From: Christensenella sp. UBA1685
GTDB taxonomy: Bacteria; Bacillota; Clostridia; Christensenellales; CAG-138
Assembly: GCA_002320595.1 (NCBI GenBank)
Contig: DCKB01000013.1
Location: 7,274 to 71,273 of the forward strand
DNA length: 64,000 nt
Direction of reading: 5' to 3'
Positions 8,858 to 16,870 of this stretch are shown here, piece by piece (the first letter of the stretch is position 1; each line of letters starts with the position of its first letter). Position numbers and translations under genes: made by a program. The notes under the pieces were generated by a model that was not told the DNA's origin, searched no databases, and saw only the letters and a program-made list of their open reading frames with translations.

Positions 8858-9675
8858 GCGTCCGCGCGGATTTTCATGTGCATACGGCCTTTTGCGACGG
8901 TGCGGCCACGCCGCGTGAAATGGCGGAGGCGGCGCGTACGGCAGGCCTTACGGCTCTAGGTTTTTCCGGGCATTCGTTTGTGGAATTCGACCCTGCCTCA
9001 GGCATGAGCGCGGAAACTGCCGTCCGCTATCAAGCGGAGGTTCGCGCCCTGCGCAAAGAATATGCGGAAACGCTCCCCATCTTCCTGGGCATCGAAAAGG
9101 ACGTATACGGCGAAGCCGATACGACTCCTTATGATTACGTGATCGGCTCCGGGCATTACGTCCCGCTGCCGGGAGGCGGTTTTTCTCCGGTGGACGTAAG
9201 CCCGGAGACGGCGGTTTCCGCAATTCGGGAGCACTTTTCCGGCGACGCCTTCCGCTATGCCTCCGCCTATTATGAAGGGCTTGCCGCACGCCTGCTTACG
9301 GAGCCGCGCGTAGACATCGTAGGGCATTTTGATCTCGTTGCCAAATTCAACGAGGGCGGCCGCCTGTTCGATGAACGCGATCCCCGCTATCAGAGCGCGG
9401 CGCTCGATGCGCTTGAGGCGGTTTCCAAAGTGCATCCGCGCTTTGAAATCAACACGGGCGCCATAAGCCGCGGCTGGCGCAGCGCACCTTACCCGGCGCC
9501 GTTTTTGCTCAAACGCCTGAAGGAGCTTTCCGGCCGCATCGTCCTCTCAAGCGACAGCCACAGTGCGTTTACGCTCCTCCACGGCTTCCGGGTGGCGGCG
9601 GAGCTCGCACGGACCTGCGGGTTTTCGGAGGCAGACGTGCGCTCGGAGCGCAGCTTTTATCCTGTCAAACTATAA
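8854..9675 (+). CDS. hisK: histidinol-phosphatase, PHP family
   Basis: This 273-residue PHP-domain phosphoesterase starts with the metal-binding DFHVHTAFCDGAATPREM and contains FSGHS, a Glu-bearing LGIEKDVYGE, GSGHYVPL, IVGHFDLVAKF and the C-terminal LSSDSHSAF. These are the usual ligands of the trinuclear centre. As the last gene of the operon, and with HisB lacking a phosphatase domain, it should dephosphorylate histidinol phosphate. It overlaps hisIE by 4 nt. Confidence 0.93.
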   Translation: MSVRADFHVHTAFCDGAATPREMAEAARTAGLTALGFSGHSFVEFDPASGMSAETAVRYQAEVRALRKEYAETLPIFLGIEKDVYGEADTTPYDYVIGSGHYVPLPGGGFSPVDVSPETAVSAIREHFSGDAFRYASAYYEGLAARLLTEPRVDIVGHFDLVAKFNEGGRLFDERDPRYQSAALDALEAVSKVHPRFEINTGAISRGWRSAPYPAPFLLKRLKELSGRIVLSSDSHSAFTLLHGFRVAAELARTCGFSEADVRSERSFYPVKL

Positions 9676-9760
9676 AAGGGCTGGATTTCTGCTTCTGATC
9701 CGCATCCCGGGCATGACGCGCAAACGGCGGAATCCCTTTTTGCGTTCCTTCAGCGGATTC

Positions 9761-9790
9761 AGCTCCGTCTTGTTTTGAGGCCACGGAGCT
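9761..9790. terminator. weak hairpin between convergent his operon and HExxH gene
   Basis: AGCTCCGT at 9761-9768 and ACGGAGCT at 9783-9790 form a perfect 8-bp inverted repeat with a 14-nt loop. A T-rich tract starts only about 9 nt after the second arm, so it is not a classic intrinsic terminator for the plus strand. The 124 bp between the two convergent genes hold nothing else recognisable. Confidence 0.35.
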
Positions 9791-9799
9791 ATTCCAGGT

Positions 9800-10654
9800 T
9801 TATTTTTTTAGCGCATATTCTGAAAAAGCCGCCGCCACTTCCGGAATGGAGAGCGTCGCGGCTTCCGAGAGGGGCAAGCGCTTCATGAGATGCTTCACGA
9901 ATTCGCAGCCAAGGTAATACCCCGTATCCGAATGCCCGCGCCAGGCGCACCAGTCTCCGAAAAAGTCCTGCGTGTTTTCGCCCGCAGCCATGCGCCGGTC
10001 GAATTCCGCCGTGATCGCCGCATGGTTTTCCCGGCACCAGCGGAGCCAGTCGCCGCGGTCCTGGTGATAAAACGCATCATCCCCGCAAAGAAGCTGCTCA
10101 CAGCGCATCGCAATCCCTTCCCGATACAGCTGAAAAAGCGAGCGCTCCGCCTGCGTTTGCATTTCCGGCCAGCCGCCAAGCCGCGCCTCGTGCCAGATAT
10201 GGCCGAGTTCATGGTAAAGCAGCGCTTCCATGTCCTTTGCGCCGCCCCAGGAAAGCTCCAGCACCTTTTCCACGCCGATGAGCACCGTCCGTTTCCCGCG
10301 GAACACCGTCGCCCAGCCCGCGCCGTTGCAGAGGCCCAGGTAAAACACAACGTCCACATCCGGCATGCCGGGCAGCATCTCCGCAAGTTTTTCCGCAAGC
10401 CCCTCGGCAGCCTGCAAAAACGAAGCATGCGCGGCTTCGAGCTCCGGCGGTTCGGCAAGCGCCGCTTCCAAAACCGGGCGGATCTGCGCTTCGAAATCAT
10501 ATCCCCGCACATCCGCCTCGATCTTTTCCCGGAAACTTTCCGTCCCTGGATGCGCAGGGTAGATCCCTTCCGCATAGCGCCGCCATGCGCCAAGGCCGAA
10601 CGGCGCCCCCGCAAGAGAGGTCATCTGCGGGTAGGTATCATATATCGTTACCAT
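9800..10654 (-). CDS. putative HExxH zinc-dependent protease-like protein
   Basis: This encodes 284 residues. A zinc-protease signature ALLYHELGHIWHEAR lies at about residues 145-160, within a region that also carries GKRTVLIGVEKVLEL. That arrangement is similar to the DUF2268-type predicted Zn proteases, though I am not certain of the family. There is no signal peptide or membrane segment, so it is probably cytoplasmic. It is the last gene of the minus-strand cluster, 25 nt after the MBL-fold gene. The substrate is unknown. Confidence 0.6.
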   Translation of the reverse strand: MVTIYDTYPQMTSLAGAPFGLGAWRRYAEGIYPAHPGTESFREKIEADVRGYDFEAQIRPVLEAALAEPPELEAAHASFLQAAEGLAEKLAEMLPGMPDVDVVFYLGLCNGAGWATVFRGKRTVLIGVEKVLELSWGGAKDMEALLYHELGHIWHEARLGGWPEMQTQAERSLFQLYREGIAMRCEQLLCGDDAFYHQDRGDWLRWCRENHAAITAEFDRRMAAGENTQDFFGDWCAWRGHSDTGYYLGCEFVKHLMKRLPLSEAATLSIPEVAAAFSEYALKK

Positions 10655-10678
10655 CGTACAGCTCCTTCAAAGCATAAA

Positions 10679-11482
10679 TCATTCCAGTTCGATCGTCTCA
10701 AGATCATCCGGCACGAACACCCGGCCGGAAAACGCTTCCTTTGCCTCGGCCGCATAGCGTTCCCTGCGCGTTGCAAGGGTTTTATCCTCCGTATGATAGA
10801 GGACGAGGTTCTTCACGCCGAGCGCTTCCGCCATGCGCCCCGCATCGCGCGCCGTGGAATGGTGTTTTTCGTATGGATGGAAGCGTTCACGGTCCGCATG
10901 TAGGCAGAACGCCTCTGAAAGCAGCCAGTCGCTCCCTTCGGCGCGCGCATCAGCCGCGGGGTTATACGGTTCATCGCCCAGGCAAGTGAGCTGCTTTCCG
11001 CCGGGCAGCATCGCGGAAAACCCGAACTGTTTTGCCTTGGTGGAAAGAATATCGAACACGCGGATGCGCATGCCGAGCGTTTCAAATTCATCCCCTTCCG
11101 CAATGGGCTGGATGCGGATGCCGCTTCCTACAAAGCGAAGCTGTGCGGGCGCAAGCGTCATTTTGCAGAAGGTATTGAGCATTTCAGCCGCTTCCTGATG
11201 GCAGCGGATCACAAATTCCCCCACATAAACGCCCTTTTTCATCAGCTCCGCCATCTTGCGCACGATCCAGACCGCGCCGAGGATATGATCCGTGTGGCCA
11301 TGGGTGATGAACATCCCCTCAATGGATTCAGCAGGTAGTTGTGCAAGCTCCAGCTGGCGCAGGACGCCGTTTCCGCCGCCCGCATCCACAAGGAAGCATG
11401 CCGCACCGCTGCGCAAAGCAAAGCAGGTGTTGTAGCACCGGGTTGCCATGGCGTTGCCGGTGCCGAGCAGGGTCAGTTTCAT
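10679..11482 (-). CDS. MBL-fold metallohydrolase (RNase Z-like)
   Basis: This encodes 267 residues. It begins MKLTLLGTGNAMATRCYNTC, the RNase Z/beta-lactamase-fold opening, and has the zinc motif FITHGHTDHILGAVW (HxHxDH) near residue 60, a CLGDEPYNP strand and a late histidine in LVLYHTEDKT. It should be a di-zinc hydrolase, but the substrate is not evident and it lacks the exosite arm of true tRNase Z. I chose the ATG at 11482 because AGGAG lies 7 nt upstream; the ATG two codons earlier is too close to it. Confidence 0.82.
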   Translation of the reverse strand: MKLTLLGTGNAMATRCYNTCFALRSGAACFLVDAGGGNGVLRQLELAQLPAESIEGMFITHGHTDHILGAVWIVRKMAELMKKGVYVGEFVIRCHQEAAEMLNTFCKMTLAPAQLRFVGSGIRIQPIAEGDEFETLGMRIRVFDILSTKAKQFGFSAMLPGGKQLTCLGDEPYNPAADARAEGSDWLLSEAFCLHADRERFHPYEKHHSTARDAGRMAEALGVKNLVLYHTEDKTLATRRERYAAEAKEAFSGRVFVPDDLETIELE

Positions 11483-11492
11483 CCGCATTCTC

Positions 11493-11705
11493 CTATCTTT
11501 CGTCCTCGTCCTTTCCCTTCCAGTCCGCCGCAATCAGCCGCACGGCGGTGGCAATTGCAAACACAGCAAGCGCCGCGAACACCCACTTGCTCATTTCGCT
11601 CGTCATGAAATCCATGAACTCGTTGAAGCGGTCGATCACGAAAAACGTGAGCGTCATCATCGCCAGGATCATCGTGATGTGCGGGATCAGTCGTTTGAGC
11701 TTCAT
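11493..11705 (-). CDS. 70-residue small membrane protein
   Basis: This short gene has two hydrophobic segments (about residues 9-26 and 40-59) and a charged C-terminus (DWKGKDEDER). The start overlaps the stop of the upstream phosphodiester glycosidase gene in an ATGA arrangement, and the end is 10 nt before the MBL gene. That position supports it as a real coupled gene. The function is unknown. It may be an accessory of the neighbouring envelope enzymes. Confidence 0.65.
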   Translation of the reverse strand: MKLKRLIPHITMILAMMTLTFFVIDRFNEFMDFMTSEMSKWVFAALAVFAIATAVRLIAADWKGKDEDER

Positions 11706-12712
11706 TGCGCGCCCTCCCTGCTCTTGCCGTCCATATCCATAATATAAAGGATGTCGCTGACCGCGCGGCCGCTGCCGAGGCGCGGGTTCACAAGTTCGTT
11801 TTCCCAGACCATCTCAGCCGTTTTTCCGCCGTCAAGGTTATATGCGGCCTTGCAGCCCATAGCGGCAAAAAACGCGGAAAGCTCTTCAAGGGTCAGGCCC
11901 GCAGAATCGTTGCTGCGTCCTTCCACCATCACAAAGCAGTAGTGGCCGGGTTCAAAATAGCCGATCGCGCTGCGCGGGTTGTTTGTGCGGATGCCTGATC
12001 CGCGGAAGGATGCAATCGCCGCGCCGGATTCATCCAACAGTGCTGGGCCGAAGCACCAGGCCTGGTATGGATTGCGCGCAAGGATCGCGTCCCGGTCGAA
12101 CGTTTCATCCGTAACGGTTTCCATCACGCCATCATAATACAGCACGCAGGTGTCGTAGCCCTTTGGCGTCTTGTCAACATAAACCTTGCCGTTTCGGATA
12201 ATGAGCATGCCATGGTTTAAATGCGCGGAGAAATAGTCTCCCGAAATAGCGGTAATCGCATTCGTTTGCTGCGCCATTTCAAGTGCGCGCATCGGCGAAT
12301 CCCCAAATTCATCGTACACCGCCGTGCGGAAGGATGCGATGTCCTGAATGTAAATATCCGCCACATGCACAATGCTTTCGTAAACGCGCTCCGTCCGCAG
12401 TTCGATCGCCACCGTCTCGCTGCGATACCCCGTTTCATCGAACACACAGCCGGAATCCGAAAATTTCTCCGCATACTTCCCACCGAGCAATCCGGAAGGC
12501 GTGGGTTCAGGCGTGTCCTCCGGCGCCGGAGTAGCCTGCGGAGCGGGTGTTTGCATGGGTTTCGGAGTCGTCTCAGGAAGCTCCGTGGGCGTAAGCGGGG
12601 CTACGCGCACATGGTGGAAATACGCAAACACCACAAGGCAAACGCCGAAGACAAGCGCATCCGAGAGCACCATGCGTGCGATGGCGCGGGCCTTTTTCTG
12701 CTTCTTCTTCAT
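11702..12712 (-). CDS. phosphodiester glycosidase family protein (NAGPA domain), membrane-anchored
   Basis: This encodes 336 residues. A basic N-terminus leads into a single membrane anchor (about residues 14-35), then a Pro/Thr-rich linker (TPTELPETTPKPMQTPAPQ) and an extracytoplasmic domain of the NAGPA/phosphodiester glycosidase family. The family hallmarks are AISGDYFS, RSAIGYFEPGHYCFVMVEGR, SAGLTLEELSAFFAAMGC and the NLDGGKTAEM signature. Such proteins act on cell-surface polysaccharide or teichoic-type linkages. The start is uncertain: ATG 12712 gives the best protein but a weak RBS, whereas an upstream ATG at 12745 would overlap the glycosyltransferase gene. Confidence 0.82.
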   Translation of the reverse strand: MKKKQKKARAIARMVLSDALVFGVCLVVFAYFHHVRVAPLTPTELPETTPKPMQTPAPQATPAPEDTPEPTPSGLLGGKYAEKFSDSGCVFDETGYRSETVAIELRTERVYESIVHVADIYIQDIASFRTAVYDEFGDSPMRALEMAQQTNAITAISGDYFSAHLNHGMLIIRNGKVYVDKTPKGYDTCVLYYDGVMETVTDETFDRDAILARNPYQAWCFGPALLDESGAAIASFRGSGIRTNNPRSAIGYFEPGHYCFVMVEGRSNDSAGLTLEELSAFFAAMGCKAAYNLDGGKTAEMVWENELVNPRLGSGRAVSDILYIMDMDGKSREGAQ

Positions 12713-12719
12713 GTTCTTT

Positions 12720-13745
12720 TTATGAAATCCTCTCTCCCCGCGCAAAGACGAACCTTCGCTGCAGGTAAAAACTTAACGGATACAAAGCCAGCTCCACAAG
12801 AAGCTTGGCAAGCGCGAGCGGCATCACCCTGGAAATGAGGGAAAGCAACCCGTAATTTGCCGCCATGATCCCGGCTGCAACAAGGTAATACCGGAACACG
12901 CTGCGGCGCGAGCAATCCTCAAACACAAGTTTGCGGTTCAACATATAGTTCAGGAAAGAACTGATGACGCGCGCAAGCACAACGCTCCACAAAAGCCCTT
13001 GCGCCTGCTTTGCAAACAGCGCCGAAAGCGACAACACAAGAACATAATCCACAGCCGCTGCCAACAGGGAGGATGCCGCGAACAACAGGATCATTTTATA
13101 GATCCGCCAGGAATCCCGCATGGGATGAAAATGCGAGGACGCATTGTCCGCAATATAGACCGTCTCAATCGTGACCTCATGGATGGGCATATGCTGCCGC
13201 GTTGCATACAGCAGTACGTTGATTTCATATTCATAGCGCTCGCCGCGCATTTCAAGCATCATGGGAATGCGGGAAACCGCAAACGCACGAAGCCCGGTCT
13301 GCGTGTCATAAACCGAAACGCCCGTTGAAAGGCGGAATACCACGCGCGTAATGGCGTTTCCCGCCCGGCTGCGCCATGGCACGGTTCCGGTAAATCTGCG
13401 CGAACCCAACACAAGCGTCTCCGGATGCGCCTCCCAATCCTCGCTCACGCGCACGACATCCGCGGGCAAATGCTGCCCGTCCGCATCCACGGTCACAATC
13501 CCTTCCGATTGCGGGAAATGCGCCGCGATGTATTCATATGCCGTCTTAAGCGCGCGGCCTTTGCCCCGGTTTTGCGCGTGGCGCAGCAGCGTCACGCCTT
13601 CGGGCAGGGCGGCAAACACCGGTTCCGCCGCTTCGGAGCTCCCATCGTTTACTACAACGATAGCGTAATCCGTATCCCGTTTGAGTTCCGCGACTACGCG
13701 AAGCAGCTTTTCGTCCGGCTCATAAGCCGGTATTACAACGATCAT
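12720..13745 (-). CDS. GT2 glycosyltransferase fused to GtrA-like membrane domain
   Basis: This encodes 341 residues. The N-terminal GT-A domain of family 2 (about 1-205) starts MIVVIPAYEPDEKLLRVV and has VVNDGSSE, RGKGRALKTAY, the metal-binding TVDADGQH and a QTGLRAF segment. The C-terminal half (about 215-341) has four membrane helices typical of GtrA (SSFLNYMLNRKLVFE). It probably moves a sugar onto a polyprenyl phosphate or flips it for cell-wall decoration. The start at 13745 has GAGG about 9 nt upstream. It opens the minus-strand operon with the phosphodiester glycosidase. Confidence 0.85.
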   Translation of the reverse strand: MIVVIPAYEPDEKLLRVVAELKRDTDYAIVVVNDGSSEAAEPVFAALPEGVTLLRHAQNRGKGRALKTAYEYIAAHFPQSEGIVTVDADGQHLPADVVRVSEDWEAHPETLVLGSRRFTGTVPWRSRAGNAITRVVFRLSTGVSVYDTQTGLRAFAVSRIPMMLEMRGERYEYEINVLLYATRQHMPIHEVTIETVYIADNASSHFHPMRDSWRIYKMILLFAASSLLAAAVDYVLVLSLSALFAKQAQGLLWSVVLARVISSFLNYMLNRKLVFEDCSRRSVFRYYLVAAGIMAANYGLLSLISRVMPLALAKLLVELALYPLSFYLQRRFVFARGERIS

Positions 13746-13772
13746 GCGCGTTATCCTCATAAAAATAAAGCT

Positions 13773-13803
13773 AGTATATGCTTCCTCCGCCCATAGCTTT
13801 CAA
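13773..13803 (-). promoter_or_regulatory. possible promoter of the glycosyltransferase operon
   Basis: Read on the minus strand: TTGAAA (13803-13798), a 19-bp spacer and TATACT (13778-13773). The spacer is longer than ideal. It lies 28 bp upstream of the chosen glycosyltransferase start. Confidence 0.4.
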
Positions 13804-13950
13804 GGCAGCCGCATACCCGTATTATTCTACTGCATCGCCGGTTGAATGAAAAGCCTTTCCTTCCGTTTTTTGTCAGTTTTATGCCGTCGCACACCACAAG
13901 CCGCAATTGACCTTTTCGGCGTTTTTTGATACGCTTGTATGGCAGTGAAA

Positions 13951-13965
13951 TCGTCACGTTGACGA
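13951..13965. promoter_or_regulatory. short palindrome upstream of aldo/keto reductase
   Basis: TCGTCA and TGACGA form a perfect 6-bp dyad around a 3-bp centre, about 30 bp before the reductase start. It may be an operator. No regulator gene is adjacent. Confidence 0.3.
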
Positions 13966-13995
13966 AATGTCTTGAATTTTGACGGAGGTACGCAT

Positions 13996-15099
13996 ATGAA
14001 GCAGCTTGGTTTTGGCACGATGCGCCTGCCTGTGGCACATGGGCAGGTTGACCTGAAGGAAACGGAAAAGCTTTTCGACCGCTTTTTGGCCGCGGGCTTC
14101 ACTTATTTCGATACCGCATATGGATACCATGACTATAAATCCGAGCTTGCCGTGCGGGAAGCGCTTGTGAAGCGCCACCCGCGTGAAAGCTTCCTGCTTG
14201 CGGACAAAATGCCGGTTTGGCTTGCAAAGGAACCCGCCGACCTTGACCGCCTGTTCAACGAGCAACTTGAAAAGACAGGGGCAGGCTATTTTGATTACTA
14301 TCTGCTGCATGCGCTCGGCGGCAAAAACCTCGAGGCTGCCGACGCCGTGGACGCATGGAGCTTCGCGCTGAAAAAAAAGGATGAGGGGCTGGTGAAGCGC
14401 GTCGGCTTCTCGTTCCATGATACGCCCGAAACGCTTGAAAAAATCCTCTCCGCCCATCCTGAGATGGAGTTTGTGCAGCTCCAGATCAATTATGCGGACT
14501 GGGAGAGCGAACGTGTCCAATCCCGCCGCTGCTATGAAACGGCGCGCCGGCACGGTAAGGATGTCATCATTATGGAGCCTGTGCGCGGCGGTTCCCTGGC
14601 GCAGCTCCAGCCTTCCCTTGCAGCCCCGTTTGAGGCCTATGCACCCGATGCGACGCTTGCATCTTGGGCGCTGCGCTTCTGCGCTTCGCTCGACGGCGTT
14701 ATCATGGTGCTCTCCGGCATGTCGGACATGGCACAGGTGGAGGATAACATAAAAACCTTCTCGCCGCTCTCTGCACTGGATCAAGCGGAACGCGCTGTTG
14801 TGGAGAAGGTGCGCGAAGCGCTTGCGCAGATCCCTTCCATCCCCTGCACGCGCTGCAATTACTGCACGGAAACCTGCCCTGCGGAGATCCCCATCCCCGC
14901 GATCCTGCGCGCGCTCAACGACAGCCGCATTTACGGCGACGCATACGCTGCGGCGCAATATGCAAGCGCCTGCAAAGACAAAGCGCAAGCCTCCGCCTGC
15001 CTCGGCTGCGAAGGCTGCCTTTTTCGCTGCCCGCAGCATATTAAAATTACAGAGCATCTGCGTGAAGCCGCGTCCAAATTCGAGCGCGGAGACGATTGA
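13996..15099 (+). CDS. aldo/keto reductase with C-terminal 4Fe-4S cluster motifs
   Basis: This encodes 367 residues. The TIM-barrel oxidoreductase domain begins MKQLGFGTMRLP and shows YFDTAYGYHDYKSELAVREAL with the catalytic Asp/Tyr, a catalytic Lys in LLADKMPVW and IIMEPVRGGSLA. After residue 270 there are two ferredoxin-like cysteine sets: CTRCNYCTETCPAEIPIP and CLGCEGCLFRCPQHI. This arrangement is the iron-sulfur AKR subgroup common in clostridia. It probably reduces an aldehyde or ketone by an electron route that includes FeS clusters. GGAGG lies 7 nt upstream of the ATG. An intrinsic terminator follows. Confidence 0.9.
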   Translation: MKQLGFGTMRLPVAHGQVDLKETEKLFDRFLAAGFTYFDTAYGYHDYKSELAVREALVKRHPRESFLLADKMPVWLAKEPADLDRLFNEQLEKTGAGYFDYYLLHALGGKNLEAADAVDAWSFALKKKDEGLVKRVGFSFHDTPETLEKILSAHPEMEFVQLQINYADWESERVQSRRCYETARRHGKDVIIMEPVRGGSLAQLQPSLAAPFEAYAPDATLASWALRFCASLDGVIMVLSGMSDMAQVEDNIKTFSPLSALDQAERAVVEKVREALAQIPSIPCTRCNYCTETCPAEIPIPAILRALNDSRIYGDAYAAAQYASACKDKAQASACLGCEGCLFRCPQHIKITEHLREAASKFERGDD

Positions 15100-15119
15100 T
15101 GCGCCATTGCGCCATTGCC

Positions 15120-15149
15120 GGCCGCTCCTTCCCGGAGCGGCCTTTTTTT
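15120..15149 (+). terminator. intrinsic terminator after aldo/keto reductase
   Basis: GGCCGCTCC (15120-15128), loop TTCCC and GGAGCGGCC (15134-15142) make a perfect 9-bp GC-rich stem followed by seven T residues (15143-15149). Confidence 0.92.
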
Positions 15150-15158
15150 GTTTCCCCC

Positions 15159-15187
15159 TTTACTTTCCAAAGCATTTCGGGTACAAT
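15159..15187 (+). promoter_or_regulatory. sigma70-type promoter of the THF riboswitch transcript
   Basis: TTTACT (15159-15164), a 17-bp spacer and TACAAT (15182-15187). The predicted start, about 15194, places the transcript 5' end just before the riboswitch aptamer. Confidence 0.65.
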
Positions 15188-15200
15188 CGGAACGAACAAA

Positions 15201-15320
15201 GGCAGAGTAGGTTGCCGCGCGTTATGCCGTCCAAACAGGCGGTGAGTGCCACCCGGTCAGGGAGATCGTCGGGTGGACGAAAAGCCTTGCGCTTGCGGTG
15301 CGGTACCCGAATCCCGCTGC
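15201..15320 (+). promoter_or_regulatory. tetrahydrofolate (THF) riboswitch aptamer
   Basis: This is a structured leader before a folate-family ECF S-component. Near the 5' end it carries AGAGTAG (15204-15210), then GTTA after a GC-rich helix strand, and near the 3' end ACGAA and CGAATCCCGC. These follow the order of the conserved blocks of THF riboswitches (GAGUAG, CGCGUUA, ACGAA, AUCCGCUCC). Pairing supports it: GCAG/CTGC closes the element and GGT(T)GCCGC pairs with GCGGTACC. A central arm, CCACCCG/CGGGTGG, fits P3. The call rests on recognition of the motif and its downstream gene. A covariance-model search was not possible. Confidence 0.85.
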
Positions 15321-15321
15321 T

Positions 15322-15384
15322 GCATATAGGAGGACCCTCCTCTATGCGGTACGAGTAATTGCCGCAATTTCTTTTTTGAGGAGG
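15322..15384 (+). promoter_or_regulatory. expression platform: anti-SD hairpin versus RBS pairing
   Basis: A hairpin at 15322-15347 has GCATA/TATGC plus AGGAG/CTCCT arms, one mismatch and a GACC loop. Its 3' arm contains CCTCCTC (15336-15342), which is an exact 7-nt complement of the folT Shine-Dalgarno GAGGAGG (15378-15384). The CCTCCTC strand can therefore pair either with its own GGAG or with the RBS. This would give translational control of folT by the upstream THF aptamer. Confidence 0.6.
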
Positions 15385-15391
15385 TTTTTCT

Positions 15392-15934
15392 ATGTCTAAA
15401 AATGCGCACCGTCATGTTATTACGCTCGTTGTCTGTGGCCTTTTGACCGCCCTTGGCGTGATCCTCGGGGGACTTTTGAGCATCCCCGCCGTGCCTTTCG
15501 GCTCCTATTCGCTCAAGATCGGGTTCGGCGTGCTGCCCGTGATCCTCTCAGGCGTCCTGTTTGGCCCTGCTTATGGAGGCATCGTAGGGGCGCTTACGGA
15601 TCTCATTCAGGCGCTTCTGTTCCCCAAGGGCGCATATATGCCATGGTTTACCGTGGTGGGCACTTTTTTCGGGCTGGTGCCCGGCCTGTTTTTCATGAAG
15701 AAGCAGAAGCCCACGTTCCTGCGCCTGCTCGCGGCTGTGGCCGCCGGCCAGCTTTTCGGCAGCGTCTTTTTAAACACGTTGTTGCTCGTGGAGCTTTATG
15801 GCAGCCCATGGCAGCTCATTTGGGTGCGGCTTGCGAATCAGGCCGTGATGATCCCGCTTTACGCCGCGCTGCTGTACGCCGTCTGCAAGCACCTTGCGCG
15901 CCACAAGGTGCTGGACAAACTGGAACGCACATGA
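15392..15934 (+). CDS. folT: folate-family ECF transporter S component
   Basis: This 180-residue, highly hydrophobic protein has about six membrane helices. It matches S-components of energy-coupling-factor transporters: an N-terminal LVVCGLLTALGVILGGLLSI, a LKIGFGVLPVILSGVLFGP segment and FPKGAYMPWFTVVGTFFGL. It binds the vitamin and works with the shared EcfA/A'/T module, which is not in this window. The upstream THF riboswitch assigns the substrate as folate. GAGGAGG lies 7 nt before the ATG. The ATP-grasp gene follows after 7 nt. Confidence 0.9.
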   Translation: MSKNAHRHVITLVVCGLLTALGVILGGLLSIPAVPFGSYSLKIGFGVLPVILSGVLFGPAYGGIVGALTDLIQALLFPKGAYMPWFTVVGTFFGLVPGLFFMKKQKPTFLRLLAAVAAGQLFGSVFLNTLLLVELYGSPWQLIWVRLANQAVMIPLYAALLYAVCKHLARHKVLDKLERT

Positions 15935-15941
15935 GGGATTC

Positions 15942-16838
15942 ATGCGCGGTTTATTGATCGTTAACGGCTTCGTGCAGGAAGCCAATTTCCTTGCACTGCG
16001 GGATGCACTCTGCGCAGCTGCGCAACCGCAGGGGATCTCCCTTGATGCGCGCACAAACGATGCGCTGCTTTTCGACGCTTCGGCTGGCCTGCCGCTGTTT
16101 GACGCTTCCGGCTATGATTTTGCCATCCTTTGGGATAAGGATAAATACCTCGGCATGCAGCTTGAGGCAAAGGGGCTTCGCGTGTTCAACAGCGTGCGCG
16201 CGCTTTCCCTGTGCGATGACAAGGCGCTCACGCACATTGCGCTTGCGCGCCACGGCATCCCCATGCCGCGTACCATTCTCGTGCCGCGTACCTACCGCTT
16301 CGTCGGGTATGGGGACATGGCGTTCCTCGACCGTGCGCTTGCCGTACTCGGCCTGCCGTTTGTTGTAAAGGAATGCAGCGGCTCCTTTGGCAAGCAGGTT
16401 TACCTCGCTCACACGCGGGAGGAGGCTGCCGAACTGCTCCGCGCGCATGAGGGAACCCCCATGTTGCTGCAGCAGTTTGTGAATACGAGCTTCGGGCGTG
16501 ATGTTCGCGCTTATGTGGTTGGTAACCGCGTTGCCGCCGCCATGGAGCGGCGCAATGAAACGGACTTCCGCGCAAATGTGGCCCGTGGCGGAAGCTGCGC
16601 GCCCTATGCGCTTTCCGAAGCGGAAGAGAAGCTCGCGCTCCGCACGGCGGCGCTGCTCGGGCTGGATTATGCGGGGGTAGACCTGCTCCACGGCCCGGAT
16701 GGCCCGCTCGTGTGCGAAGTCAACTCCAACGCGCATTTTCATGGCCTTGCCGCCTGCACCGGCGTGGATGTTGCAGGAGCAATCCTTGCGCACATTGCCG
16801 CAAGCATCATGAATTCCCCTTTTCAAGCGCAAACTTGA
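15942..16838 (+). CDS. RimK-like ATP-grasp ligase
   Basis: This encodes 298 residues. The ATP-grasp fold is clear: LCDDKALTHIALARHGIPMP in the central domain, LPFVVKECSGSFGKQVYL for the nucleotide-binding loop, LLQQFVNTSFGRDVRAYVV, and the metal-binding C-terminus LVCEVNSNAHFHGL. Relatives add glutamate or other amino acids to proteins, peptides or cofactors (RimK, CofF, MptN). It lies 7 nt after folT, in the same transcript and probably under THF control, so a role in folate glutamylation is an attractive but unproven idea. I chose the ATG at 15942 because GAGGG lies 5 nt upstream. Confidence 0.82.
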   Translation: MRGLLIVNGFVQEANFLALRDALCAAAQPQGISLDARTNDALLFDASAGLPLFDASGYDFAILWDKDKYLGMQLEAKGLRVFNSVRALSLCDDKALTHIALARHGIPMPRTILVPRTYRFVGYGDMAFLDRALAVLGLPFVVKECSGSFGKQVYLAHTREEAAELLRAHEGTPMLLQQFVNTSFGRDVRAYVVGNRVAAAMERRNETDFRANVARGGSCAPYALSEAEEKLALRTAALLGLDYAGVDLLHGPDGPLVCEVNSNAHFHGLAACTGVDVAGAILAHIAASIMNSPFQAQT

Positions 16839-16870
16839 AGTAACTATCATAAAATAAAGGAGAAAATGCC

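Noticed and set aside
15343..15357. Four-codon frame (MRYE) in the folT leader
   Set aside because: It has a GGAGG upstream, but it is too short and lies within the hairpin of the expression platform, so chance is the simpler explanation.
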